A stretch of DNA of 64,000 bases from Cryptomeria japonica (GCF_030272615.1 NC_081411.1:39853140-39917139); one strand, 5' to 3'; shown: positions 47,253 to 58,784, numbered from the stretch's first letter. Translations and numbers: made by a program. The notes: generated by a model from the sequence alone, not told the origin.

Positions 47253-48329
47253 CTACATCATTATACAAAATGGTACAAAACTGATACAGAGGAACTCACT
47301 GATCACTCCTACCAACACTATTGGTAGTGCTAATCCTATCCATGTCATGGTATCCCATGCCACGTGTCCCACCCTCATCTCCAGTCTTGGATCCTAGAAC
47401 ACTCGTCTAAGGGCATCCCTGTCTCCGTCTCGATCGTACGGAATCAGCTCCCCATCAATCGGTTTCTGCATAATCCTATATACATCCTCCAGGGTGACTG
47501 TCATCTCACCCATCGACAAATGAAATGTACAAGTCTCTGAGTGCCATCTCTTAGCTAGTGCAGTCAGCAATCCCATGTTCACCCGAAACTCAGGCACATA
47601 CAGAATGTATCTCAATCCCATAGCCTCAATCGCAGCTCTTTCCTCGAGCGACAACTTAGGTCGCAATCTCTGTGTCGACGATAATCTCTCCCCTGACTCT
47701 AGCATCGGAAAATACTCCTGCAGTCAAACAACTCAATCATGTCAGTTATAGTGGCATTCACTGTTTATCACAAAATGCTACTCGCTATCTAAATGCATAT
47801 GGCTATTTACCCTAGTGACACTCACTGTTCATCACAAAGTGTTGCTGATTATCCTAGTGGTACTCCCTGTTCATCACAAAGTACTACGTGTGTGACACTC
47901 CCTGTTCATCACAAAGTGTTACTCACATTTGCACTCACTGTTCATCACAAAGTGCTGCTCATATTTTAGTACTCCCTATTCATCACAAAGTACTTTATCT
48001 TGGTACTCACTGTTCATCACAAAGTGCCTTGATCTATCCTAGTCTTCCTAGAGGACCTGCTTGAGTGTATCCTCTCAGCAGCTTATCCAATCGACAGCGT
48101 ATGTTCATCACAGAACTGTTGATTTGACCTAGAAGATGCAAATTCATACTTTTCAAATGCAAACGCGCTTTCCTGACATAAACGTGCATTTATTACATTA
48201 CCTAGTATGCATTAATGACAACAATAAATGCATCAAAGTACGAGGAGGTTTGGTGGTACTTACCGACTCTCCTGCCTCTACTGGCCTCTGAAATCGAAGA
48301 ACACGGTTGAATCTATGCACGAAAGCCAT
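47253..48329 (-). CDS. Antisense plant mobile domain (PMD) gene with one intron, inside the Tat element (in-frame TAG)
   Basis: Exon 1, 48329-48264: ATG then 22 codons (MAFVHRFNRVLRFQ...). Donor GTAAGT at 48263-48258. Acceptor TTTGACTGCAG ending at 47718. Exon 2 starts at 47717 in phase 0 (EYFPMLESGE). Exon 2 holds a PMD: LRYILYVPEFRVNMGLLTAL, KRWHSETCTFHLSMGEMTVT, LEDVYRIMQKPIDG, matching the family pattern RWxPETHTFHLxxGExTxTLxDV. TAG at 47396-47394 interrupts it, and the same frame continues about 46 codons (DPRLEMRVGHVAWDTMTW) to a stop at 47255-47253. A TATAAGA lies at 48427-48421, about 98 bp upstream of the ATG. PMD (as in MAIL1/MAIN and in gypsy and MULE elements) is linked to silencing and transposon biology. 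Splicing is inferred from sequence only. Confidence 0.72.
47718..48263 (-). repeat. Intron of the PMD gene with TGTTCATCACAAAG repeats
   Basis: Within the 546-bp intron (plus-strand view) ACTCACTGTTCATCACAAAG recurs at about 47822, 47867, 47898, 47932, 47967 and 48004, with weaker copies at 47762 and 48103, i.e. spaced about 31-45 bp. Degenerate minisatellite. Confidence 0.8.
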
Positions 48330-48414
48330 CGCTGCTGACTGCTGCTGCTCTTTTCTCGCTCTGCACTGTGATCTTCTAAGGGTGTGGATGACAATGAGGA
48401 TGTCTTTTGCCCGT

Positions 48415-48432
48415 GGCCTATCTTATAGCCTA
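48415..48432 (-). promoter_or_regulatory. TATA-like box of the antisense PMD gene
   Basis: The minus strand reads GGCTATAAGATAGG, at a distance from the ATG (about 98 bp) suitable for a core promoter with a 60-70 nt leader. Prediction from sequence only. Confidence 0.45.
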
Positions 48433-48660
48433 CCCTAGCCCTCGTCTTCATTTCCCGGGTCAGTATTCTTCATCCCGTGACTTTGTCACTTTATTCGCTC
48501 AATCCATTCTAGCCTTTCTTTCTTATCGAGAGATTGTCTGCAATCTTTTCAGACATTTTCATCCAATCTCTCGAGGGGGCATATCATTCCCATTCTGGGG
48601 CAACTCTGTATCAGTTCATCTTATCTTCTTTGAAACAACGCGACAAGCCGCATTGTCTCA

Positions 48661-48673
48661 AAGAGGGGCAAAA
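48661..48673 (+). promoter_or_regulatory. Polypurine tract of the Tat element
   Basis: AAGAGGGGCAAAA directly precedes the TG of the 3' LTR, the priming site for plus-strand synthesis. Confidence 0.85.
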
Positions 48674-49460
48674 TGTAGACACCCAAAATTGTCATGTCTA
48701 ATTAAATAAATATTTTATTTATTTAATTATCTAAGCCTAATTCTTCTATTAATTAAATAAATTTTTATTTATTTAATTAATTCATTTATCCTCTTCTAGC
48801 CTTATTTCTCATTTAAATAAATACATTTATTTATTTAAATTATCCCTTTCCTAAATTAAATAAATATTTTATTTATTTAATTGTCCTACTTCTTCTATTA
48901 ATTAAATAAATCTTTATTTATTCAATTAATTCATTATCCTTTTCTACACATGACACATGTCATTCATCTCTTATTTCCTACACTACCTACCCCTTTCATT
49001 ATTTTGGTATTTCTTTTACCTACCCTCTAATCCTAGCCAACCTCTCTTTTTACACCTCTCAATCTTAACCCTCCATTTCATATTGTGTCTTCTATTTAAG
49101 GAGATGCTTTCTTCATTGTCAAACCCTAATGACACATCCTAATGACTAATTTTGGAGTACTTGGCTACACTACAATTCCACTTGCAACCACATTCCGTTC
49201 TTTATTGAGCTCTTGTGCATACAAAAATCTGAGAGCAAGCATATCAAACAAGATCAATGGAGATAGGAAGAATGGAGATCAAAACCCTATTGGACATGTG
49301 AGGGTATAATCTTTATGATTTTGAGTTATTTTGCATTGTCTTAGGTTATCTTCATATGTTATGGTGGATCTTTGTTCATTGTTAGGCTAGGGTTTAGTGG
49401 TTGAATCCATTTTAGTCTTTCAATATTGTTGTTATTTGTTATCCATTTTCACCATATACA
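48674..49460 (+). repeat. 3' LTR of the Tat element
   Basis: 787 bp, three differences from 35013-35799, followed by the GTAAA target duplication at 49461-49465. Confidence 0.95.
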
Positions 49461-49479
49461 GTAAACTGTAAGGATATTT

Positions 49480-49989
49480 GAACACCCTACTACTTATATA
49501 AGTTTCATGGTGATGTACAAGTCAACTTCAAGGAACTTTAGGAGATGGGAGGAAAAACTTATTAAAATTATTAATGAATGAATTGGGCATTGCTTAATGG
49601 TCACAACATCGTAATATACTAAAGTGTTGTTAGGGTTTTGCATCGAATGAGAGGAAATATTGCTTATTCTCAAATATATACCAAAAGGATACCTTGTAGA
49701 TCTTTGCTTCAATAAGTAATGAGAAACCACTATTTTCTTCAAGGATATTAAATTGGAAATTTACATATGGGAATTTATATATGATTATGACTACAATTGT
49801 AGATCCTTTTAAAAAGCTCCAAATCCTTGATTGAAAAATTCATTTGAATATAGTACAAGGATTATTCCATGGGTTGGCATATTTTCTTGAGGATTATAGG
49901 ATTTGCTTGATGGATAGAGATATAAAGCCCAAATAATATATTACTCAATAAGAATTGAATGCCAAGATTGAAAAATTTGCATTGGGAGC
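49480..49989 (+). repeat. Dispersed repeat family R1, left part (copy A)
   Basis: Homologous to 61640-61946 and 62366-62415 (GTTGTTAGGGTTTTGCAT, TTGATGGATAGAGATATAAA, TTGAAAAATTTGCATTGGGA). Continues after the solo LTR at 51380. Non-coding, possibly an old LTR or non-autonomous element. Confidence 0.75.
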
Positions 49990-51379
49990 TGATGGTATGA
50001 TGAAAAAATAAGTATCGGATAGATTATTGAGAGGGGCAGGTGAGTCACTAAACTGAAAAACCGATACAAACTTCCCAATCTCAAACTCAAACTCACAAAG
50101 TAAACTTAATCAGTAGAATATCGCTATCAAGTTCAATACTCATAAGAATACTCAACATCAACCGGTTAACTGTTAAAACAACTAAACAGTAAACAACTTT
50201 AATCTTGTAAACATCCAAATGCTTAATCATATATCAACACACTCCATCTCTCAATGCTTCCAGTAATCATGCCTTGTCAAAAGTTAATCAAATCAACAAA
50301 TAAGATCATAACCACAAAAACATTCACCACATGACGCAAATATTTATACATGGAAAACCCAAATAGGTAAAAACCACGGTGAGATGAGACTCACAAGATA
50401 GCTATCTGAACTCTTCGGAAGTTTCCCCTGTTAGGAGCTAAGCCTATTAAAGATTTTACAATAAGTCATGTTAAGAACTGATCCTGTTAGGAATCACCCA
50501 GTTAAGGGATTTACAAAATGCCTTGATAAAAAGAAAATACTCTCTTAGGAGTAGCCTCAGTAGAGGATTTGAGAATCCAAGCTAGTGGACCACCTTTTTA
50601 GAGGATTTAAGAAGTAACCAAGCTTGTTAGAGCTTACTTGGTTAGGCAATTTCAATTCTGCTGTAATTGTTAGAAGACAACAGGTTTTTCTTGATTTGTC
50701 TAAATAGCACTACATTTGCTTGATTAGATCCTTTTAAGCTTCAATCTACCTTTACACAAACTACAGATCCATTCTCTGGTTAGGCAACCACACACTCAAC
50801 TTATTTCAACCAACAATTTACCAACACTAACAAAACAACTTCATAGACCTTAAATACAAATAAATTAGGTCGATAACACAACAAAAACCTAATTCTCTCA
50901 TAGAGATTACAAAAAAATTGGTTCAAGTGTGACTGTTGGATTTACATAGCAATCTATACACATTCTTCAAGAAAATTCCAACCGCTTCATCGGACTTGTA
51001 ACTCATCACACGCTTTGCATTAGATGCAATCCACTTTGCTCATTCCCTAGACAATCAAAAAAATGCGCCAAAACAATCTGAACTTATCTTCTTACAATGA
51101 TCACACGTGTCACTGTCATTACCACTCAACAAAAATAACTGGTAGGGTTTACCAACTACATAACATAGAAAGGGTTTAACCCTATACACTGGTTACCGGT
51201 TCAATTCACAAACTTAAATACCAGTTTACAACATCTTCCTCAAAGCTCTTCCTACTGATTACAAGACAATATCAATAATAACAACAATATCAGCAATATC
51301 CTAAATACCATTACCGATTCAATTGACATCAATGACAACATAACATATCATTAATGCAATCTTTATGGAAATGCCAACG
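49990..51379 (-). mobile_element. Solo copia LTR (about 1,390 bp)
   Basis: Interrupts repeat family R1: the related copy at 62410 runs from TTGGGAG straight into TCTTAGATTAAAA. The insert begins TGATGGTATGATG, has GAGAGGGGCAGGTGAGTCA near its start and ends GAAATGCCAACG, like the Copia-1/Copia-2 LTRs read on the plus strand. Flanks GGAGC and TGAGC are a 4-of-5 target duplication. No internal domain, so LTR-LTR recombination is inferred. Confidence 0.75.
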
Positions 51380-52124
51380 TGAGCAATCTTAGATTAAAAT
51401 AAAGGCCTCATCAAACTATGTTAGTTGCTAGAATAGAGTAAATATTCTATTTTTCATTTGTGGAGAGGTTATATAACTCTAAAATGTAAGTATTGTTCTT
51501 AAGTAGTAGACAAAACAAATGTTTATAGCATTGTTGTGGTCATCTTAGAAATAGTGTTTGGTCTACTTTGGGAAGTGGGTTGGTGTATAATCTCCAAGTA
51601 ATCTTTTACCTTTTTAATGTGAAATTGCTTTTATTCAACAAGCATGGATCTTCATGGGGAGAATGGCCATATTCATTTGGTAGACAATAGATTAGCTTGT
51701 ATTGATAGCACTGGATACTTTTAAAGCCTTTTAAAAAATTAATAATATTGTAATAGCAACAATTGCATGAAGATTGTAACTATTTATCTTATTAATAAAA
51801 TTAAAGATACTTTGTCTATGGATATTTCCTTGGAATGTTAGCATGATTTTACCATGTAAAATTGTGTTTTGCATATTATTCAATTATTACTTTTTTCATT
51901 ATTTTGTTGCAACTAATTTGTGCTGTAATATTATTTAATTTTATGGATTTACATTTTTTTTCACAACGCTATTGAGATCAAATCAAGAATTTACCATATT
52001 CACATAAATTGGGTGTGAAAAGTGCACATGGTATTTTTTCATATAGAAATAAGATCATATGCATATGGATGCAAATTAAGATCTCAAATATCAATTACAT
52101 AACACAAGTACTCAAATAGGTTCA
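51380..52124 (+). repeat. Dispersed repeat family R1, right part (copy A)
   Basis: Matches 62410-62815 (TCTAGAATGTAAGTAT-like, GGGAAGTGGGTTGGTGTATA) and then 58516-58790 (CAACAATTGCATGAAGATTG). Leads into GGGTGTGAAAAGTGCACATG as in the other copies. Confidence 0.75.
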
Positions 52125-54540
52125 ACTACAGTCTTAATAGGAGAGTTGAACACTTCAATTTATTTTCCCTTTTTGCAATGGAATTTAGATTGTGAAATAT
52201 GTGTTTATGGTTATGTTAAATGATAGAAAAATGACGAATTTGAGTGACAACAACAAACTATAGAAGAGAAAACCAACATAGTGATCCAAATATGGCAAAA
52301 GAGTACCAAAAGGAACTTAGATCTGCAAACTTAGGATGAAAATGCCAGAATAGTGTGTTTGGTGTCATAGTTTGAGGTTGGTTGAACTATCATAATGGAG
52401 GAAAAATATAGTTAGGAGATCATCTATGCCTTTCTTACAAACATATGGCTAAAATGTGACACAAGTGTTGGGTAACCTAGTCCAAGTCCACAATGTGCTT
52501 TGTACTCTCGTAACACTCTCTACTATGAAATATAAAAATTGTGCACACAAAAATAGGAAATAATGGTTGTGTTGTATGTTGTCTTGCCTAAGTCAAAACC
52601 TATGTTTCTTCTTTCACCTCTGTAATAGCTATGGAGAAATATAAGAGAGATTAGCCTTAGAAGGAAAAATGTTATGCAATAATAGAAATTGTCAAATGAA
52701 ATGATTATGCCTTAGCTATGAAACACTCTCATGGACTTTCACATAAAACTGGTGATCTAATGCTCTTTAGACAAGTCCCACCTGAGTGTTGATGCAATAA
52801 CATCATAAGGAAGCATAATTGACATAAGAGATAGAATGTTTAAAAGCTTATAGAATCCATTAGAATCAATCAAGGTTTATAAATGATAAAGATGTACTTC
52901 ATATAGGGTTAAAAGTATATTTTTAATATAAAAAAGGACATAAAATAGTTAGTACAAAAACCATGACAAACTTTGAATTGTGAAAGCCGATACTTGCAAT
53001 GGTAACAATTTTGAGAAATTATTGCAAGACGTGTGTTTTGGGTGCCTAGGTCCCATCAAAAGGGCCTCCAAAAGGGAAACATGAGTGTTAGGGTTTTGGG
53101 TGTTAGATTTGGTTCTAATTTTGGTATTTACAGATGATTAAAGTGTGGGATTAACAATGAATATTTAAAGTAGAATAAGGCCCAAATAGGCTTAAAATGA
53201 TCTAGGATAAAGCACACTAAAGTAGGATGCAAAATAAATTGTGGAATTGTAAAGGGATACAATTTACTACACTAAAATGGCCTAAAACAATCACCTAAGA
53301 GTTGGAAAAAGAAGTTTGATTCCTTCATGGTGAGCCAAAACATTTCGAGAAGTCAATATGACCATTGTATTTATTTTAATAGAGTAAAAGTGGTTTATTC
53401 ATTATCTTTGTGTTATATATTGATGATATGTTTGTAACAAGAGAAAGAATGTTCAAAAATAGGAACTTAAAGGCTCAGGTGGCTAGGACATTTGATACGA
53501 ATGATCTAGTTGTATAAAAAAAGATATTGGGCATAAAAATGTATAGAGACAAAGAAAATCTTAAGATTTTGCTATTATAGGAAAAAAATGTGGAGAAGAT
53601 CCTCATAAGATTCAATATGAACAATTTGAAACTAGCGAATATCCATTTAGTTTCCCATTTTAAGATTTTTTCATGTTTGTCTTGATAATAAAGAACAAAA
53701 GGATTCTATGTCTTGTGTATAGTATGCTAATAAACTAGAAAGTTTAATGTATGCGATGGTATCTACAAAACCAAGAATTTCACATGTGTTGTTATCAGTA
53801 GATACATGAAAAATGTAGGTACAGAGCATTGGGCACCAGTAAAATGGGCTCTTTAGTTTCTTAGCAAGAAATGTGATCATTTTATAACCTATAATGATTG
53901 TAATGGTATAGCTTTTGGTTATGAACTGATTCAAAATCTGAAGGTGATTTTGACAAAAGAAGATAAGTAATATTTTCTTTATTTGTTTCTAAGGTAGATT
54001 GTATGGTTGTCTCACATACATGTAAAGTAGTAATTTGTCTTAAGGGTCTATTACGTGAGTTTGAAAAATTACGAGACAAAGTGATTGTATTTTGTGATAG
54101 TAAAAGTGTTATCCATTTGGCTAAAAAATCTAGCTTAACATAATAAGACCAATTATATTACAATTAAATACCATATTGCAAGAAATGTTATTGATGGAGG
54201 TGTGGTAACGCTTAAGAAAGTTTATACACCTAAAAATTGTGCATATATGTTTACATAACTAGTAGTATTAGAGATGTTGAGGTGGAGTTTGACTTCTCTG
54301 GGTTGTAAAAAAGGTGATGAATGAGCATTGTTAAGTATTAGATAAATTATTCTCAAGGTTGAGAGTACTGGATAATGAAAACAATTATGTAAAATATTAT
54401 CATATCTTATCTTATGAAAAATTACTTTATGCTTAAGAGATAATCCATAATTACTCTAAGAGAAAGATATTGTTTTTTCTAATTTTGACGGTTGTTATCT
54501 TCAAGATAACATGCACTCATCTTTTTAGTCTTTAGAAGCA
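52125..54540 (+). pseudogene. Dead copia element, copy 2 (RT-RNase H relic)
   Basis: Colinear with 31465-34010. 53330-54260 keeps the same RT/RNase H traces (LKAQVARTFDTNDL, FGYELIQ, YTPKNCAYM) across many stops. Small deletions relative to copy 1, for example the segment equivalent to 33380-33430. Confidence 0.75.
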
Positions 54541-54639
54541 TATGATTAATATTATAACTAGCAATTGCACCTTAGTGTGCAATGGGTATGCCGAAAATGT
54601 GTGGAAGGTTAATGATATTTTGTTTTGTCTATTCTTAGC

Positions 54640-55735
54640 ATATTGAGAAGGGGGAGAGAGAGTGAGATAACAAGATAGAGATTGGGGATAGAGATAGAGA
54701 TGGAGATGGAGATGGAGGAGATAAAGACATGGGGTAAAGAGATAGGGGAGAGGAATAGATGGAGATGGAAGATACAAATATACATATAAGGGTAGAGAGG
54801 GAAAGATAGAAAGATAAATATAGAGCTAGGATGTAATATATAGAGAGAGGTGGAGAGAGATTAAAATATAACAAGATAAACATAGGCGAGAGATTAGAAT
54901 AAATATGGAGAGATGGGGATAAAGGGGTAAAGAGATATGGATATAGAGGGTTTAAGAAGAGGAGAAGAGAGGGAGAGAGATAACTTGTTAAATAGTGGGA
55001 GACATGTCTAGAGAAAGAGGTGGAGAGAGGAAGATAGAGGGAGAGACGAAGATAGAGGGAGAGAGGAAGAGGGAGAAAAATAGATAAAGATAAAGAGAGA
55101 TGAAGATATATAGGGGAAGAGGAAGAGGGACAAAGAGATGGATAAAGAGGCAAAAAAATAGAGATAAGTGGAGAGAGAGTGGGGAAGATGGAGAGATATA
55201 TAAAGACATAGGAAGTGCCAAAGGTATATATATATATATATATATATACAGAGGGAGAGAGAGAGAGGTGGGAAGATATAGTTAGAGGGGGCAAGAGTGA
55301 GAGATAAAGGGATGATATAGGTATGTAATAGAGATAGTGATGAACAGATAGAGTGGGAGGAGATAGATAGAAACAAGAAAGGAGAAACAAGGAGTGAGTG
55401 TGTATATGTGAGTGATAGAGATATAGAGGTAGAAAGGAGGAGGGAGAAGAAGGGGGTGAGAGAGAGAGAGAGAGTGAGAGAGAGATATGGAGATAGTGTT
55501 AGTGATCCAAACATGATTAAAACAAAACCTCTAAATTAGGAAAGGGAGAGAGAGGGAGAGATATGAGAGTGGAGAGAGATGGAGAGATAATGGGATACCT
55601 ATAGAATGAGCGATAAAAGAAGAATTATGGAGATATAGAGAATATGGAGAGGAAAGTAGATAAAAATATAGAGGTATAGGAAGAGAAGAGGGAAGAGGAG
55701 AGGGAGAGAGATGGATGGATATGGATAGACATTTC

Positions 55736-55779
<44 letters not shown>

Positions 55780-55925
55780 TGTCAAGAAAAAGAGATAGAG
55801 GTAGATATATATGGGAAGAGAAAGGACGAGAGATATAAAGAGACATATAGATATGGGATAGGTTGGGAATAGGGAGGGAGTGAGGAATGAGAGATGAGAG
55901 AGATAAGGAGATAAAGTAAGAGGTA
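54640..55925 (+). repeat. GA-rich low-complexity tract with (TA)n and (GA)n microsatellites
   Basis: Purine-rich on the plus strand throughout, with (TA)n at about 55207-55249 and (GA)n at about 55736-55777. Resembles 20063-21075 in composition. Long open minus-strand frames here are artefacts of the composition. Confidence 0.9.
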
Positions 55926-56969
55926 TCTATAAATCATGCATCAAGTGTCTTTAATAAGACTAAAGTAGTAATTTAATTTTTTTCTTTTAATTAATTTAAT
56001 TTAAGATTTTTATTTGTAATAAGCTTTAGCAATCAATACTAAGCTAAGTTTTACTGTTGTATGCCTAATAACCTTGTCTAAAACAAACATAAAATAAACC
56101 TAGAAAGAATCTGTGAATGTAATTCGACTTTGCAGCTATCAAAATACAATAAACACCTTTTCATTAATCTTCAATATGCAATAGTCAGAAGTTAAGACTT
56201 AAGCTTTAGCTTTGACCACACAGCTAATATTTTAAACAATATTATGTACTATACGCCACATAGTTTACAATGTTCTTTAGATATGTAAGGCTTAGATTGT
56301 GATAAAATGTTCTGCTTATACAATTTTGGTGCAGGATAATAAGGAATTAGTTGTTTCAAACTCTAAGATCAACAAATAATAAGGAATTAGTACATGTCAA
56401 ACTATTCTCTGTTGAAACTATATTTTGCTTCCACGTTTCAATGCAGTTTCCACCACGTGTGCAGTCGAACTTTCTTCATTCATATTCCAGATCTATCTTC
56501 CCTTGGCAGGAGGAATTATAGTCAAAAACAGGTTTTAAAGTTGAACGCAAAGGCAAAAATTGGGTCTGCAACATTTATCAAGATGTTGCTCTAAATATAT
56601 ATGCCTCTGCTTGGAGTTTTTCAAAGATATAGCTGCGGGGTATGTGTTTACCTTCCCTTGTATTTTGCCTTTTTTTTTTCTCATATAATCACAATCTTTG
56701 TATACTAATTTATGTTGGTGATGGTGATGGATTTACAGGTGGAGTTTTAGATAGATTTGTTGCTCACATTTTTTGGTTTCATTCTGGAATTATATATGCT
56801 CTGTATGTTCTTGTTGAATAAAAAATTGTGCAGATATAGTTTATTTATAATTTAATATAAGAAGATTCAACATGATCATGAATATTAAATGTATTGGATT
56901 TTTCTGATCATGTTGGTCTATATCATTTATATGATAGGAGTATATTAGTGAAGACCCAGTAAATTTTTT
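55926..56969. other. Non-coding sequence with one weak open frame
   Basis: The plus frame 56394-56594 (66 codons, Cys/Phe/His-rich start, then Lys-rich) precedes a GTATGTGTTTACC that could be a splice donor at 56639. No domain is recognised and no partner exon is found. The rest is AT-rich. Confidence 0.3.
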
Positions 56970-57045
56970 TGCTTGCGTCCAACCTGCATGTGCCAAAAGT
57001 GGGAGTTTCGAAGTAGGGTATGGACATCGATGTTTAATGGTATGA
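56970..57045 (+). pseudogene. Possible pentatricopeptide-repeat (PPR) fragment
   Basis: The plus frame reads FACVQPACAKSGSFEVGYGH, then RCLM, resembling one PPR unit of plant organelle RNA-binding proteins (ACAKxGxxExGxxxHxxxM). Stops follow at once. A single unit with no neighbours, so only suggestive. Confidence 0.3.
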
Positions 57046-58050
57046 AACATAAATATGCCTGGAGATACAAAATGCCCATAAGGATGATTGTATGCGATTG
57101 AGTTTTAATTTTACTGCCAAATTGTTGTCTTGTTATATACTGATTAATATAGTGATATTGGTGGTTGTAAAACTTGTTCCCTTTTTTACAAAGTTGTATT
57201 TATGTTCTTGTAAAAGTCCTTTTTATTTTTTAAATCTTGTGTGTGGTAGGGCATAATAGTACTTCTGCACAGAAGAAAAACTTCAACATCTCACAATCTG
57301 GGCAAGAACACAAATAATTTTTTTGTAAACAATAATTCCTTTTTTTACACAGTTTAGATTTATCACAAATTTTGCAGATTATGAACATAATTTTAATACA
57401 CTGATTGGTTAAAAACGAGATTAAAGGTGACCATCTATCAGCTTGAGGTTCCTACCATCCATAACTCTTGTTTATGAAAGTACGCATAGTGAAAAACCCA
57501 TGTAGAGATGAACCAAAAAACAGGCAACAAACACACAGTTGTTGTGTGGGCATTTAGAATTACCTTCAAGAAAGCTTAGAAAGCTTCTGTAAACTACAAA
57601 TTAATTGTATGAAATGGTCGAATGCCACAGATAAGTAGGCTATGAAGGAGATGGGTTAGCAAGAAAAATATCATGAAAACATACAAAAGCATAATTTTCT
57701 TTTTTTTCAGACTAAATAAAACCGAACTCTCTACATCTGTGGCCTTTTCAACTTGCACAACCATCCATAAATTGAGAAAATAGTATACCAAAGGAGGACT
57801 ACTATCCAAATGTTGGAGGTAAATCAAATGCTATTTTGCTTTCTTTACCTCCAGTCTACTTTCTGTTTGAAATCCAAAGGCATATAACGAGACAATTCCT
57901 GACCTACAAAAGCTACACATGAACTCCCAAATTGAAAAAAACCTAAGCACATTAAGAGAACCACGAATTGAATCAGGAAGCTTGACAACATTAATCAAAA
58001 AAATATTATGGAATTATAGTACTGCATATGACACACTGTATTCAGATTCT
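57046..58050. other. Non-coding sequence
   Basis: Only short frames. No repeat partner in the window and no recognised feature. Confidence 0.45.
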
Positions 58051-58467
58051 TCATAGATTAAAGAAGTGACACAAATAGTCTCCAGTACGGGGAAAATGGA
58101 AAACAAGAATTTTTGCCCACCAGAAATCGGCATGAGATATGATGTTTCCAGTGGGTTTCCAACCTAGAATATCCTTATCAACTAATAACAGTTCCCTGCA
58201 AAGAATTAATGAGGTGTCAGAGAGCAGAGACGAATTGGTACCAGGAGCCAGTCCCGTGGAGACTATAGCAGCAGTGACACCTTTAATTATCTCTTTCTAG
58301 ATTTTTTTGTACCATCGTAGCGTGTTCAAGTCTCATTGCAAAGGGTCCCATCCATCAACCTCGGCAAATGAAAAACAATGAAGATGCAATGGTTGCGATG
58401 CTTTTGATCGTCTTGCATCCCATTTCCAACTATTTCCACCGCCGATGCCTAAAATGAGCTCGTCCAT
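58051..58467 (-). pseudogene. Unrecognised minus-strand frame with two internal stops
   Basis: ATG at 58467 opens MDELILGIGGGNSWKWDARR and stays in one frame for 139 codons with only two stops (TGA after residue 44, TAG after residue 56), ending at TGA 58053-58051. Composition is protein-like (SKASQPLHLHCFSFAEVDGW; later LGWKPTGNIISHADFWWAKI). A TTCTTTGCAG acceptor-like site inside (about 58204) could mean an intron-containing gene remnant. No family is recognised. The ATG region is duplicated in tandem (AGCTCGTCCATTTAATAGTA, twice at 58457-58500). Confidence 0.4.
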
Positions 58468-58501
58468 TTAATAGTAGGAGCTCGTCCATTTAATAGTAGG
58501 A

Positions 58502-58515
58502 GACGCCTTCGGCGT
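58502..58515. other. Palindromic GACGCCTTCGGCGT, left copy
   Basis: Perfect short hairpin (GACGCC/GGCGT around TTC). Its reverse complement occurs at 62817-62830. See the finding on a possible 4.3-kb element. Confidence 0.6.
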
Positions 58516-58784
58516 AACAACAACAATTACATGAAGATTATAATTATTTCTCTGAGTAATAAGAACGCCAGTATTATGTCTATAGATGTTTCCAAATGAC
58601 GTATTTTCATAATATTAACATATAAAGATATATCTTGTCTATTATTCAATTTTATTTTTTCCATTATTTTTTCCAATTAATTAGTTTTATAATCTTATTA
58701 GTTTTACAAGTTTATTTTGTTTGCTTCCACAACACTGTTTTGATCTGATCTGATCTTGAGACATTAATTTGGGTGTGACAAGTG
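58516..58784 (+). repeat. Dispersed repeat family R1, right part (copy D)
   Basis: Matches 51757-52030 (CAACAATTACATGAAGATTA) and ends ATTTGGGTGTGACAAGTGCA. The left part of the family is absent here but present at the right end of the same region (62370-62815). Confidence 0.65.

Larger units (their letters stand above)
35013..49460 (+). mobile_element. Complete Ty3/gypsy LTR retrotransposon, Tat lineage (14,448 bp)
   Basis: LTRs 35013-35799 and 48674-49460 (787 bp each, TGTAGACACC...CCATATACA) and a perfect target duplication GTAAA (35008-35012 and 49461-49465) define the whole insertion. Domain order is gag, PR, RT, RNase H, second RNase H (archaeal type), integrase. The double RNase H is the known hallmark of Tat elements (Ogre/Retand/TatI-III). 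LTRs differ at 3 sites, so the insertion is recent. Yet gag-pol holds stops at 38817, 40620, 43173, 43818, 43956 and 44596 and single-base frameshifts near 38793 and 44475, so this copy needed help from another element. A long 3' region carries an antisense PMD gene. Confidence 0.96.

Noticed and set aside
54532-55846. Several long minus-strand open frames (up to 251 codons) of Ser/Leu/Tyr/Pro
   Set aside because: Same artefact: complement of a GA-rich low-complexity tract with (TA)n and (GA)n runs.
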